Positions 18,325 to 27,367 of a stretch of 64,000 nucleotides of DNA are shown here, one piece after another. Within the stretch, counting starts at the first letter, position 1. Each line of letters begins with the position of its first letter. The translations under genes were made by a program, and so were the position numbers. This DNA is from Romeriopsis navalis LEGE 11480 (GTDB lineage: Bacteria; Cyanobacteriota; Cyanobacteriia; Leptolyngbyales; Leptolyngbyaceae), in assembly GCF_015207035.1 (NCBI RefSeq), contig NZ_JADEXQ010000004.1:1-64000 (forward strand), in the 5' to 3' direction. Under the pieces are notes generated by a model. That model saw only the letters and a list, made by a program, of their open reading frames with translations. It was not told the origin of the DNA and searched no databases.

Positions 18325-19074
18325 ATGCCGAATTGGGTTGGGAAAAAATTACGATTCCGTTTTGGTTGGTTGCTCCTCACGATCGTGCTTGGTGTCGAGC
18401 CAATCGGCGTGCAAGCGGCCTCCCCCACGATTGACCCCGCTGTGCCGAATACTGCTGTGCCACCGGCCCCAGCCGTGGTGCGCCCTACGGCGGAGCCAGA
18501 ACATGGCCAGTCGGGGATTGATTTGCCCCAGGTGGTCATTCTGGAACAGCCGCAGGTGAAGATTGATATTCAGCAGTTTCGTCGGGGTCAGTGCGCCAAT
18601 GGGACGCGGGGCACGAGCGAACGCAGCATTAACTTAGCTGGGACGACGATTCCCAGTCTTTGGTGGACGCGCGATTTGGTGTTGGCTAAAAAGCAATTTA
18701 ATCCCAAATTGATTGAAGGGTGGCTGGTTTGTGCCGCCGGTGTCCAAAATGCCGAGGCGCGGGTCTGTGCGATCTCTCCGGTCCGACCGGGACGGGTGGA
18801 AATGTTAGTCAATACGCAGCTCTGGACGGTTTTGGATTATCTCAGTCGCTACGAGTTTCTCTATCGCTTTGGTTCGGCCACCACTGAATGTGGGTATAAC
18901 ATTCATATTTTTAATACGGATGCTGTGCTGATGGCCGATTACATCTGCGATTACCAGTCCGATCGCCCAAACCATGATTGTCGGTTGCGACCGGATCTCT
19001 CGGGCCGCAGCGGACTTAAGCGGGGACCGACTGACGTATTTTCTGCCACAGATTACCGTATTGAGCTGCGCTAG
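18325..19074 (+). CDS. Exported hypothetical protein
   Basis: About 249 residues. The start MPNWVGKKLRF is chosen because it gives a good signal peptide (hydrophobic GWLLLTIVLGVEPIGVQA, cleavage probably after VQA); an earlier in-frame ATG at 18244 would bury it. After a Pro/Ala-rich spacer comes a domain of about 170 residues with several cysteines (RGQCANGTRG, WLVCAAGVQ, RVCAISP, TTECGYNI, YICDYQ), likely disulfide-bonded in the periplasm. I recognise no family. Its last 59 bases overlap the 3' end of the convergent solute-binding-protein gene. Confidence 0.7.
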   Translation: MPNWVGKKLRFRFGWLLLTIVLGVEPIGVQAASPTIDPAVPNTAVPPAPAVVRPTAEPEHGQSGIDLPQVVILEQPQVKIDIQQFRRGQCANGTRGTSERSINLAGTTIPSLWWTRDLVLAKKQFNPKLIEGWLVCAAGVQNAEARVCAISPVRPGRVEMLVNTQLWTVLDYLSRYEFLYRFGSATTECGYNIHIFNTDAVLMADYICDYQSDRPNHDCRLRPDLSGRSGLKRGPTDVFSATDYRIELR

Positions 19075-20245
19075 CGGGGTCCAGTTGGGCTAAGGGCTCA
19101 CATTTGGCCCAGACATCGGCGGGCAGGTTGAGCAGTGGATTTTGCTGTTTTGCCGTGGCACTGGCAGCAATTTCTAAACCCTTGACTGGTGTGCCGCCCC
19201 GACTCAATAGGGCCAGTTTTGCCGCAAATTCTGGTTCCCAAAAGGCATTAATCCAGTCATTGTATTGACGATCGCTGCGGATTTTGCCGCGTTTTGGACG
19301 TACCCACATATCGGCCCATAGCGTGGTACCGGATTGGGGCACGACGACCGCAAGGTCCGATCGTGTTCGCAGTTGTTCCAACAACTCTGATGAGGCCCCG
19401 ACGGCCATCCAGGTATGCCCCAGGATTAATGGTTGGAGATAGGTATCGCTACTGTAGAACTTTGCCTGTTGCTGCAACTGTTGGAGGGTGGGTTCGAGGG
19501 TTTTGATTTGATCGAGATCGGTGGGCTGGTTCGTCTTGGCATCGCGATAGGATTGGCCCAGGTACTTTAATGCTAGTCCGATCACCGCTTGGGGACTGTC
19601 CGGCAGTGATAAGCGGCCTTGGAGCCTGGCATCGAACAGATCACCCCAGTCCGTGGGGGGAGGAATGTTCTGTTCTGCAAGCAAATCCTTGCGATAGGCA
19701 ATCACGGTGGCACCCCAACGATAGGGCGCGGCCCAAATTTTTCCATCGGGACGGATTTGCCCCTGGGAATTGCGTTGAGCCAATCGTTGCCAGATCGGGT
19801 CAACATTTTCCCAGTGACTCCAAGCGGTGGCATCGAGCGGTTCAATCAGCCCTTGCTTAATCGCGATCGCCAGCCAATAGTCGCCCTGGGTGACTAAATC
19901 AGCGACGTTATCGATCGTATTTGCCGGTGGATTCCAGGGGAGCTTGAATTTGGGCAGCCAGGAGTTGTCCGGGGGGAGCTTGTCTTGGGCGGCCTGCTGC
20001 CAGGTTTGCAGTTGTTGGAAAATTTCGGCCAGCTGACTACTTTGGCTATAGTCGAGCTGTGATGCTTCGGCATCGTTGACTTGTTTGCGAAACTGATTGA
20101 CTAGCTGGGGGGGCACTGATTTTTTTAGGCCAATGACCCTGGGTACTTTGGCGCCGGTAGCCTGGCAGCCAGTGAGGGCAAGGCTTGAGAGACTGAGACT
20201 GCCCAAACCCAGTCCCATACGTAGCACCGATCGCCGATTCATCAT
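19016..20245 (-). CDS. Solute-binding lipoprotein, PotD/extracellular solute-binding type
   Basis: A 409-residue periplasmic binding protein. The N-terminus has twin arginine-like RRS and the lipobox LALTGC (acylation at the Cys of GCQATG), so it is probably membrane-anchored. The body resembles spermidine/putrescine- or iron-type binding proteins of class II: VADLVTQGDYWLAIAIKQG, KIWAAPYRWGATVIAYRKD, WGDLFDARLQGRLSLPDSP and GASSELLEQL. No ABC permease or ATPase gene is nearby, so the substrate cannot be inferred from context. Its ATG overlaps the stop of the CpcS-like gene by 4 bases (ATGA), indicating translational coupling. The 3' end overlaps the convergent exported protein by 59 bases. 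Confidence 0.85.
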   Translation of the reverse strand: MMNRRSVLRMGLGLGSLSLSSLALTGCQATGAKVPRVIGLKKSVPPQLVNQFRKQVNDAEASQLDYSQSSQLAEIFQQLQTWQQAAQDKLPPDNSWLPKFKLPWNPPANTIDNVADLVTQGDYWLAIAIKQGLIEPLDATAWSHWENVDPIWQRLAQRNSQGQIRPDGKIWAAPYRWGATVIAYRKDLLAEQNIPPPTDWGDLFDARLQGRLSLPDSPQAVIGLALKYLGQSYRDAKTNQPTDLDQIKTLEPTLQQLQQQAKFYSSDTYLQPLILGHTWMAVGASSELLEQLRTRSDLAVVVPQSGTTLWADMWVRPKRGKIRSDRQYNDWINAFWEPEFAAKLALLSRGGTPVKGLEIAASATAKQQNPLLNLPADVWAKCEPLAQLDPASAAQYGNLWQKIRQSVPA

Positions 20246-20862
20246 GATTGTTTCCGCTCCAAACCAAAGCCGGTCAAGGTAATGATGCTGGGGGGAGATT
20301 GGTCGATCGGTCGTTGGTAGGTGACGATCGTCCGGAGTCGGGTATCGGGTGAAATAATTCGCATCTGATCGACGGAAACGGAACGGGAATAAACCGTGGT
20401 CATTTCGAGGGTGCCGCGGCTGGGTTGGTAGGTAAAGCGTCCAGCAATCGCCCCCGATTCAGAATAACCTTCATCTCGTAAATAATAACCCCGCTGAATT
20501 TCTGGATCTGTCGTCGGTATTTCAGCCGCGATCGGCGTTGGAATGGTATTCGGAATTTTGACGTGGGGCATCATATCGTCCAAGACAAATAACGCCTTTA
20601 AGCTCATCGCCTTGCGTTCACCGGTTTCGGAGACGGTATCAAAGGCGATGGTAAAGCCGGGACAGTCAGCTTCATGCGCTGCACTGATTGCCCCTTCCGG
20701 GAGCGCCATGGCAACAATCCGGCGCTTTTCCAGCGCGGATAACCGATCGACTTGGTATTCGGTATGCGACCGTTCGACTTCACCACTGGGTAAGTAATGG
20801 TAAGTCCGTTCGATCGTCCAAAAGCCATTGCAAATGTCGAAAAATTCTTGAAAAGTCAGCAT
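20242..20862 (-). CDS. CpcS/CpeS-family bilin lyase-like protein
   Basis: A 206-residue protein resembling the CpcS/CpeS chromophore lyases, lipocalin-like beta barrels that attach phycocyanobilin to phycobiliprotein cysteines. Matching parts are FQEFFDICNGFWTIERTYHYL, the GYYLRDEGYSESGAIAGRFTY segment and the late MRIISPDTRLRTIVTYQRP, close to the family signature SPNLRLRTS. I chose MLTFQEFF as the start; the longer frame to 20934 adds an unrelated leader. The family has several types and I cannot say which phycobiliprotein is served. It is coupled to a solute-binding lipoprotein gene, an unusual partner. Confidence 0.8.
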   Translation of the reverse strand: MLTFQEFFDICNGFWTIERTYHYLPSGEVERSHTEYQVDRLSALEKRRIVAMALPEGAISAAHEADCPGFTIAFDTVSETGERKAMSLKALFVLDDMMPHVKIPNTIPTPIAAEIPTTDPEIQRGYYLRDEGYSESGAIAGRFTYQPSRGTLEMTTVYSRSVSVDQMRIISPDTRLRTIVTYQRPIDQSPPSIITLTGFGLERKQS

Positions 20863-21487
20863 GAAAAACCTTGGTTCTGAGCCCCCGTCATTCTGGGGAA
20901 ACGATTGTTCTGAGCAACTTCCTGCTGCCGCCATCGTCGCAGTACCGCGTGGTTCCGGTTGCGAGTCGAGGAATCCTGGTTCAGCAAGCGGTGCGGCACA
21001 ACTCGATGGCCTTTAGCATTTTACTTCAAGGTTCGGTTGTCGGCTGGGTTTGGCTGGAGTGATGTGGGGTGGCTTGGACTAGACCAATCTTGATTTGCTG
21101 GAGCGGCTTCAATTGGTGGGGTAAGGGATAACTGACCCCCGACGCTTAAGGCGCTGCGGCAACTTCATTAGAAAACTTAGTAATGTGTTACGATCGTTGC
21201 TAAAGCTTGAGTTGAAATTTGAATCTCAATTAGGTCTCGAGATTTACGCTACGAACATCCCAAGACTTAGGCTTGCCCACAAGAATTTTCGTTAGTTGGA
21301 TTGGCCAAGATCCGTGTTTTTGGGCACCAGCTTTGATTTTATTGAGTGTTTAGTTTTGGTCTGCCGATTTGAGTCAGGCCAATCTATGGTGTTTGCTGAT
21401 TGATCAAATTATCAATCCCAAGCGTGGCTGCGTATTGTGCCAGCGCCATGCGAGTTTTTTGCGTACTAATTGAGAGAAATTCATCCT
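20863..21487. other. Divergent intergenic region, no gene seen
   Basis: About 625 bases lie between the bilin-lyase-like gene (minus) and the DUF1611 gene (plus). Short open frames exist (for example 20871-21062 plus), but none shows a recognisable protein or ribosome-binding site. No tRNA, terminator or clear operator was found. Confidence 0.55.
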
Positions 21488-22678
21488 ATGGCGTTTATTC
21501 AAAAGACGGCGTTAGTTTACTGTGATGATCAATTTGGCTTAGTTGATGGCAAGACAGCCGACGGCTTAGTGCGGTATTCCGATAACTATCGCATTGTGGG
21601 CGTTATTGATCGCTCACTAGCCGGACAAGACGCGGGGGAAGTGTTGGGTGAAAAGCGCAATGGTATTCCGATTTTTGCGGATTTAGCGACCGCCTTGAGT
21701 CAGCTTGCTGTCAAGCCGGAGTATTACATTTACGGCAAAGCGACCTTGGACGCATATATTTCACCGACTGAGCGATTGTTAATTTTGGAAGCGATCCAAA
21801 GTGGCCTGAATATTATTAATGGTCTGCACCAATTCTTTTCTGATGATCACGAATTTGTCGCGATGGCGGCACAATACGAGGTGCAAATTCAAGACATTCG
21901 AAAACCGCCGCAGTTACAAGATCTGCACGTGTTTACGGGGCAAATAGCCCGTGTGAATGTGCCCGTTGTGGCCGTTCTGGGGACGGATTGTGCTTGCGGC
22001 AAAATGACGACGGCAGTCGCGTTGAATCAAGCCTTAAATCGTTTGGGATTAAAGTCCGTCATGGTCGCGACGGGGCAAACCGGTTTAATGCAGGGAGCGC
22101 AGCATGGGGCGTCGATCGACGCTCTCGTCTCGCAATTTGTGATTGGTGAAATTGAACATGCTGTAGTCCAGGCGTTTGAGCAGGATCGTCCGGATATTAT
22201 TTTAGTCGAAGGTCAAAGTGCAGTAAGTCATCCGGCTTTTATGAGTTCGGTGGGGATCTTGAAGGGTAGTTTGCCCGATGCCGTGATTTTGCAACATCCG
22301 CCGGCTCGTCAATACCGCTGTGACTTTCCCACTTTGCCGATGCCGACGCTGACGAGTGAAATTCAGCTGATTGAGGCAATTGCCCAAACTACGGTTATGG
22401 CAATTACCTTAAGCCACGAAAATCTGAGTGGTGTGGCAGTTCAAGAATATATCACGGCCTATGAGCGGGATTTGCAGTTGCCAACGACTGATGTTTTACG
22501 CGATGGCTGCGACAAGTTGATTCGGACGTTGGGGCTTAAATTTCCGGCGCTTGGTCAAAAGCTCAAACTGCAAAGTCCGAGTCGAATCTTAAATAAGCCG
22601 GCGTTGGCTGCGGCTTTAGATGCGGACCAGTTCCCCGCTTGTAGTGTCGTTGCGTCACCTCGGCAGCCGCGATATTGA
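21488..22678 (+). CDS. DUF1611 family P-loop protein (DgcN-like)
   Basis: A 396-residue protein of the DUF1611 family. The N-terminal domain (about 1-140) has a Rossmann-like layout (VGVIDRSLAGQDAG, IPIFADLATAL). The C-terminal domain opens with an atypical P-loop, VLGTDCACGKMTTAVAL (about 160-176), and continues with ILVEGQSAVSHPAFMSSV. One member, DgcN, has been described as a D-glutamate N-acetyltransferase. I chose MAFIQKTALVYC as the start. The stop overlaps the ATG of an alanine/ornithine racemase homologue in TGATG, so the two proteins are made together, consistent with D-amino-acid or related metabolism. The exact reaction here is inferred. Confidence 0.87.
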   Translation: MAFIQKTALVYCDDQFGLVDGKTADGLVRYSDNYRIVGVIDRSLAGQDAGEVLGEKRNGIPIFADLATALSQLAVKPEYYIYGKATLDAYISPTERLLILEAIQSGLNIINGLHQFFSDDHEFVAMAAQYEVQIQDIRKPPQLQDLHVFTGQIARVNVPVVAVLGTDCACGKMTTAVALNQALNRLGLKSVMVATGQTGLMQGAQHGASIDALVSQFVIGEIEHAVVQAFEQDRPDIILVEGQSAVSHPAFMSSVGILKGSLPDAVILQHPPARQYRCDFPTLPMPTLTSEIQLIEAIAQTTVMAITLSHENLSGVAVQEYITAYERDLQLPTTDVLRDGCDKLIRTLGLKFPALGQKLKLQSPSRILNKPALAAALDADQFPACSVVASPRQPRY

Positions 22679-23754
22679 TGAAATCATACATCCCCAGAAT
22701 TGAAATTTCCCTTGCCCAAATTCAGCAGAATGCGCACTTCCTCTCCGAGCTATATGGGCAAAAGGGAATTTCTTTAATGGGTGTTTCTAAGTCCACCTTG
22801 GGTGATCCCGCGATCGCCCAGGCGATGATGCGTGGTGGTGTGAAATATATTGCGGATTCGCGGCTGGAAAATATCCAGAGAATGCAACAGGCCGGTGTGA
22901 ATACGCAGTTTGTGTTGTTGCGGACAGCCTTAAGCCAGGCGGAATGGGTGGCTGGCAATGTGGATATTAGCTTGAATACGGAGTTTGCGACAGTGCAGGC
23001 ATTGTCGCAAGCGGCGGCGATGTGGGGGAAAGTCCATCACATTATTTTAATGGTGGAATTGGGGGATTTGCGGGAGGGCATTCTGCCGTCGGATTTAGGG
23101 CAATTTGTCCAGGCCACGCTACGGCTATCCCATATCAAGATTGTGGGTATCGGATGTAATTTGGCTTGCTTTGGTGGCGTTAAGCCAGATAATCAGAAGA
23201 TGCAAATTTTGTCGGAATTGGTGGCGGCGATCGAAGAATCCTGCCAAATTGACTTGCCAATTGTTTCCGGCGGTAATTCTGCCAATCACGAATGGTATGC
23301 CGCCGCACGGCAGGTTGGACGCATTAACAATTTGCGGCTGGGAGAAGCGATTTTGCTGGGCTGTGAAACGGTTAATCGTCAGCCGATCGATGGATTACAT
23401 ACGAGTGCCTTTCAGCTCATCGCCGAAGTGATTGAGTCGAAGGACAAGCCATCGATGCCCACTGGAGAGATTTGTCAGGATGCATTTGGGCATGTACCAC
23501 AGTTTGTCGATCGTGGTATCCGTCGCCGTGTGATTATTGGGATAGGACGGCAGGATATGCTGATTTCTGGCTTAAAACCAGATTCTGACGTGGAAATTCT
23601 CGGTGCCAGCAGTGATCATGTCGTTTTAGATAGCCAGAATCAGGCATTGATGGTGGGTAGTGAAGTGAATTTCAACCTTGATTACGGTGGTTTGTTGGCG
23701 GCAATGACTTCGCCATTTATCAAAAAAAAGTTTATTGATTGTCCCGTATTTTAG
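22678..23754 (+). CDS. PLP-dependent alanine/ornithine racemase-family protein
   Basis: About 358 residues with the fold-type III PLP barrel of the alanine/ornithine racemase family. MGVSKSTLGDP carries the PLP-binding Lys (about residue 40), followed by GGVKYIADSRLENIQRM, DISLNTEF, the characteristic MVELGDLREGI and SGGNSANHEWY. Family members racemise amino acids such as ornithine. The ATG overlaps the upstream DUF1611 stop, so the genes form an operon ended by the strong terminator at 23772-23813. Together they look like a racemase plus a modifying enzyme for a D-amino acid; the substrate is unknown. Confidence 0.88.
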   Translation: MKSYIPRIEISLAQIQQNAHFLSELYGQKGISLMGVSKSTLGDPAIAQAMMRGGVKYIADSRLENIQRMQQAGVNTQFVLLRTALSQAEWVAGNVDISLNTEFATVQALSQAAAMWGKVHHIILMVELGDLREGILPSDLGQFVQATLRLSHIKIVGIGCNLACFGGVKPDNQKMQILSELVAAIEESCQIDLPIVSGGNSANHEWYAAARQVGRINNLRLGEAILLGCETVNRQPIDGLHTSAFQLIAEVIESKDKPSMPTGEICQDAFGHVPQFVDRGIRRRVIIGIGRQDMLISGLKPDSDVEILGASSDHVVLDSQNQALMVGSEVNFNLDYGGLLAAMTSPFIKKKFIDCPVF

Positions 23755-23771
23755 GTTGCTTGCATCGCTGC

Positions 23772-23813
23772 AAACATAAAAGCCCCTCAGTAATTTGAGG
23801 GGCTTTTATGTTT
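23772..23813. terminator. Bidirectional Rho-independent terminator
   Basis: A perfect 18-bp stem (AAACATAAAAGCCCCTCA and its complement) around a 6-base loop. The GC core is flanked by A and T runs, so it works on both strands between the convergent racemase and desaturase genes. Confidence 0.95.
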
Positions 23814-23857
23814 GTTTGATCCTGAATTGGTGATGACCTGAGCCAGAGGAGAATTCC

Positions 23858-24661
23858 CTAGGATTTCACTTTTGTAGCCAAGCCGACGCCTTGCATCAGG
23901 CGAATGGTTTGCCAAACCAAGTCAATTTCCCACCATTTTTGGCCGTAGCGGGCGGAGGATTGTTGGGCATGGTGATTGTTATGCCAACCTTCGCCGAAGG
24001 TTAATAGCGCCACCCACCAGCAGTTGGTTGAGCGATCGCCGGTATTGTGACTTTGGTAGCCAAACTTATGGCAAACGCTATTGACAAAGCAAGTGCTGTG
24101 AAAGCCGACAAACAAGCGAACAAAGATCCCCCAGACGACAAACGGCCAACCGCCGATCGCATAGAGTAAGACGCCCAGTACCGCCTGCATCGGGATGTAG
24201 TAATTGTGGCAAAACTGATAAAACGGATCATCCGCGATGTCTTTGGTAAACCGGGCGCGCTGGCTTTGGACCGGTACCGTGTGCATTAGCCAGCTAATGT
24301 GGCTCCACCATAGACCTTGGGTTGAATCGTGCGGATCAAGTGGCTGGTCGGTATGTAGGTGGTGGAGGCGGTGGTAGCCGACCCAGCCGAGTACAGCGCC
24401 TTGTCCGGCGAGAGTTCCGCAAAGAATGAAAAAGTATTCCAGCCAGCGGGGGACTTGGAAGCTGCGATGACTGGCTAAACGATGAAAGCCGAGGGAAATC
24501 CCGAGCCCGATCGTAATTGCATGCAATAGCACTGCTACCCCAACAGCGGCCCAGCTAAAGTTACCGGGTAATAGCCCAAGTAGTGCTAGGAGGTGCAAGA
24601 CCGCAGTTGAAGTAATAATTTCCCAGCGGGGACGGGGTAATTCAGTAATCGTAGCGGTCAT
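23858..24661 (-). CDS. desC: Acyl-lipid/acyl-CoA delta-9-type fatty acid desaturase
   Basis: A 267-residue membrane di-iron desaturase. The three histidine boxes are intact: HRLASH (about residues 60-65), HRLHH (about 97-101) and HNNHH (about 228-232). Hydrophobic pairs around residues 20-55 and 155-190 give the usual four transmembrane helices. This layout is that of cyanobacterial DesC, which puts the first double bond into stearoyl chains of membrane lipids and is needed for low-temperature growth; the exact regiospecificity is inferred from the family. It shares a bidirectional terminator with the racemase gene. The next gene upstream encodes an RRM protein of the cold-induced type. Confidence 0.9.
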   Translation of the reverse strand: MTATITELPRPRWEIITSTAVLHLLALLGLLPGNFSWAAVGVAVLLHAITIGLGISLGFHRLASHRSFQVPRWLEYFFILCGTLAGQGAVLGWVGYHRLHHLHTDQPLDPHDSTQGLWWSHISWLMHTVPVQSQRARFTKDIADDPFYQFCHNYYIPMQAVLGVLLYAIGGWPFVVWGIFVRLFVGFHSTCFVNSVCHKFGYQSHNTGDRSTNCWWVALLTFGEGWHNNHHAQQSSARYGQKWWEIDLVWQTIRLMQGVGLATKVKS

Positions 24662-25010
24662 TAAAATTCCTCAACGGTGGGACATCAGTTGCGCCGCCTC
24701 ATGTCCGGATCGTCAGCTTGATGCAAGTGATGACGGGACGTGAGTTTGATGGCGACGGATGATCGTGGCAGATGTTTTGAACGGGGTCAATGCTGTTTTA
24801 GAACAGCACCGGAGATAAAAGTTCCCCAGCGACAATATAAGCCAATTGGCCCCAGATGCAAACTCAGCCCAGCCTAAAACAACGGCCCAAGCACGAATGC
24901 CTGAGCCGTTTTGCGAGCGATAAAACTAAATTACGAGCCGTGGGTAATGACTGTAACTCGAGCAAATCGCATTGAGCAAGCATCGATAACGCTTGATTGG
25001 TCTGTTGGTT
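24662..25010. other. Intergenic region: desaturase promoter and RRM-gene terminator
   Basis: No gene is seen in these 349 bases. They contain the upstream region of the desaturase gene and the probable terminator of the RRM gene at 24875-24912. Confidence 0.6.
24875..24912 (-). terminator. Probable terminator of the RRM-protein gene
   Basis: On the minus strand AACGGC pairs with GCCGTT and an inner GCA-TTCG-TGC stem closes the loop; TGTTTTAGG follows. It lies about 100 bases after the RRM stop codon. Confidence 0.65.
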
Positions 25011-25292
25011 TTAGAAACCACCACGACGGCCACCACCACCACCGCGATCTTCGCGAGGGCGAGCTTTATTGACCTTCATATCGCGGCCCATCCATTCCGC
25101 GCCATCCAATGCTTCAATGGCTGCTGTTTCCTCAGCATCCGAACTCATTTCGACGAAACCAAAACCGCGCATGCGACCTGTTTCGCGATCAGTTGGAAGC
25201 TGAACTCGCTTCACTGAACCATACTCAGCGAAGACTTCAGTTAAATCAGCTTCTGTAGCCTCATAGGAGAGGTTACCTACATAGATCGACAT
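25011..25292 (-). CDS. RRM RNA-binding protein with glycine-rich tail (Rbp type)
   Basis: A 93-residue protein with one RNA recognition motif. RNP2 is IYVGNL at the N-terminus and RNP1 is RGFGFVEM around residues 40-47; a short glycine/arginine tail (RGGGGGRRGGF) ends it. This is the cyanobacterial Rbp family, related to plant glycine-rich RNA-binding proteins, several members of which are cold-induced or help localise mRNAs to thylakoids. I chose MSIYVGNLSYEA; the frame extends 46 codons upstream but that part is leader. The 5' region contains a 10-bp hairpin (25410-25436) that may belong to a long untranslated leader, as is usual for these genes. Confidence 0.93.
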   Translation of the reverse strand: MSIYVGNLSYEATEADLTEVFAEYGSVKRVQLPTDRETGRMRGFGFVEMSSDAEETAAIEALDGAEWMGRDMKVNKARPREDRGGGGGRRGGF

Positions 25293-25409
25293 AGATTGTT
25301 CCCAAAATTTAAGAAGTGGAGAGAGCCAAATTTCGGAGAAAAGTCTGTCAATGGAATAACGTGAAAACCCGTTGATACTAGAAACAAATTGCTGCAACCG
25401 ATATTTAAT

Positions 25410-25436
25410 TCTCGGGTGTAATTCTAACACCTGAGA
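25410..25436 (-). promoter_or_regulatory. Hairpin in the upstream region of the RRM gene
   Basis: TCTCGGGTGT and ACACCTGAGA pair over 10 positions, one of them a wobble, around a 7-base loop, 118 bases upstream of the start codon. It may form in a 5' leader or act as an operator. Confidence 0.4.
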
Positions 25437-25630
25437 AAAGTTTTCGGTGAATTGTCGTGAGTAATTCGATCGAAAAACGCAATTTTAGTGATTTTCATTA
25501 CATAATTGCGCGAAATTTGGACGCTTGCCGTTCCCGTCAATGGTTTGGCGGGAAACGACAAAAGCGCAAACGGGGCTTAGGGCTTTGCGCTTTTGCCTCG
25601 CCGGTGGGCGTGGTTGTGTGAACATGCCGC

Positions 25631-27196
25631 CTATTTTGTCGGCGGTGTGATCGGGCGGATTGGCTGGATTGTTTGGCCTAAACCTTGAGCCACAGATTTT
25701 TGCTGCTGCTGCGCAATTTGTAGAGATTGGACGAGCTGTGCCATTGAACTTTTGAGATTAGGGCTGGCATCTTGGGCAACCCAAGTCCCATCTGGCAGCA
25801 TTTGACGCAGTTCAAAATGCAGGTGGGGACCGGTGGAGGCACCAGTGCTGCCTACCCGACCAATTACGGTGCCTTGTTGCACGGCATCACCGGGACGCAC
25901 AAAGATCTCCGACATGTGAGCATAGAGGGTTTGACGGATGCCATTGTCATGCTCGATCGCGACGCTAATCCCATAGCCACCCATGCGATCGGCCAGGATC
26001 ACGCGTCCGCCCAATGCGGCCATCACGGGTGTGCCCATGGGGGCGCCGATGTCGGTGCCTGTATGTAGCCGTTGGGCTTTGGTAATCGGGTGAATCCGCC
26101 ATCCAAATAAAGATGTAATCGGTGCCGGAATGGCGACCGGAAAGATCATCCGCACTTTCTCTAGGCCCGGAATCGCAGGGAGCTGGAGTTTCGAATTGAA
26201 ATAGGGCTTGACTGCGGTGGAATTTAACCCAATGCCTGCACTACTGAGGTTAATTGGGCCAACCCGCACGGGGGCTGCCGCTGGTTTGGTCATAACGCGG
26301 CGCGCATTAATGTTGGCTTTGACCACCGGAATGTGTCCAACTGCCTGCGGCTGTCGTGGCGTAATGAGCTTGGTGCGAGATGTTGCTCTGGAATTTGGTT
26401 GCTTTGCCTGCTGCAGTTTAACCGGCGCGGCGGTAACGGCCGTCTTAATGATGGTTTTCGCTGGCTTAGGTTGAGCTTTGACAACTGTCTTAGCGGGTTT
26501 TGCGATCGGCTGCTGCACGATTGGGGCTACTTGCGGCGGGAGTGGTGTGTCGGTGCTGATGGGTGCGCAGGTGCTGCTAGGTTGCCCTGAAACAATGGTG
26601 GTTGAGCAACCAGACTGGTGATCTGAGATGATGACTTCGGTTGGTGCAACGTCATTTTGGCCGGGACTCGCCGGCGTCGCGGCCTTCGGCGGCAAGAGGT
26701 CCGCCGCACGATGGGAGGGTTTAACGGCGGTTGGTGGTGCCGCTGTTTTGGCGACGACCGGTGTTTGAGCGGCTACTGGTGCTTGAGCGGTTGGTGTCGC
26801 GGCGGGCACGTTTGCCGTTGTCCGCACGGGCGCTGCTGCAGACGCGGCGGAAGTGGTGATCGGTGCTGCAACGACTGGCGCGGGTGAGGGGGTTGCCGCA
26901 ATGGTTGCCGCTGGCACTTCTAGCGCGGCGGGTCGAGCTGCAGGAATCTCGGGTTGAACAATGCGCTCCGGTGCTGTGACCGCGGCCACCGTCGCTGGCA
27001 ATTTCTGGCTGCGACGACTATCCGGACTGGAATTTTCTGGCTCAGTTGGGACGACCGTCTGAGCATTCGCAATGGTTTGGCTGTAAGCCAATGAGCTGCT
27101 CAAAATGCCTAAACCGCTTAAGCAACAGCCGAGTCGGTTGAGTAGTTGTGAACTGGTGAGCTTAGACGATTGAGGCACAGCATTCCGACGAGGCAT
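25631..27196 (-). CDS. Exported M23-family peptidoglycan endopeptidase
   Basis: About 521 residues. The start MPRRNAVPQ is preferred; its first 50 residues make a signal sequence (LGCCLSGLGILSSSLAYSQTIANAQ). A long Ala/Pro/Thr-rich low-complexity region (about 55-340) probably spans the wall. The C-terminal peptidase M23 (LytM) domain has the zinc ligands in RLHTGTDIGAPMGTP (HxxxD) and in GPHLHFELR (HxH), so it should be catalytically competent. Such enzymes cut cross-links between peptidoglycan stem peptides during growth or division. It is a single gene; its own promoter lies in the region up to 27352. Confidence 0.9.
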   Translation of the reverse strand: MPRRNAVPQSSKLTSSQLLNRLGCCLSGLGILSSSLAYSQTIANAQTVVPTEPENSSPDSRRSQKLPATVAAVTAPERIVQPEIPAARPAALEVPAATIAATPSPAPVVAAPITTSAASAAAPVRTTANVPAATPTAQAPVAAQTPVVAKTAAPPTAVKPSHRAADLLPPKAATPASPGQNDVAPTEVIISDHQSGCSTTIVSGQPSSTCAPISTDTPLPPQVAPIVQQPIAKPAKTVVKAQPKPAKTIIKTAVTAAPVKLQQAKQPNSRATSRTKLITPRQPQAVGHIPVVKANINARRVMTKPAAAPVRVGPINLSSAGIGLNSTAVKPYFNSKLQLPAIPGLEKVRMIFPVAIPAPITSLFGWRIHPITKAQRLHTGTDIGAPMGTPVMAALGGRVILADRMGGYGISVAIEHDNGIRQTLYAHMSEIFVRPGDAVQQGTVIGRVGSTGASTGPHLHFELRQMLPDGTWVAQDASPNLKSSMAQLVQSLQIAQQQQKSVAQGLGQTIQPIRPITPPTK

Positions 27197-27367
27197 TTCT
27201 AACTCCGTGAAAGGGTTAAGGGCTGGAGGCAAAAGGGTGGGTAGTTCGCGTTCAGTATATTCTTTGTAATAATTATTACTGGTATCCCCGTAGCATTGTA
27301 CCTGTCCAGAGATAGAGACTTTCATAAAATTTTTGTCAGGTTTAACACGCAAACTATGGGGTTATTG

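Noticed and set aside
20871-21062. 63-codon plus frame upstream of the DUF1611 gene
   Set aside because: It lies in a divergent promoter region, partly antisense to the bilin-lyase leader, with no recognised motif; real coding cannot be excluded.
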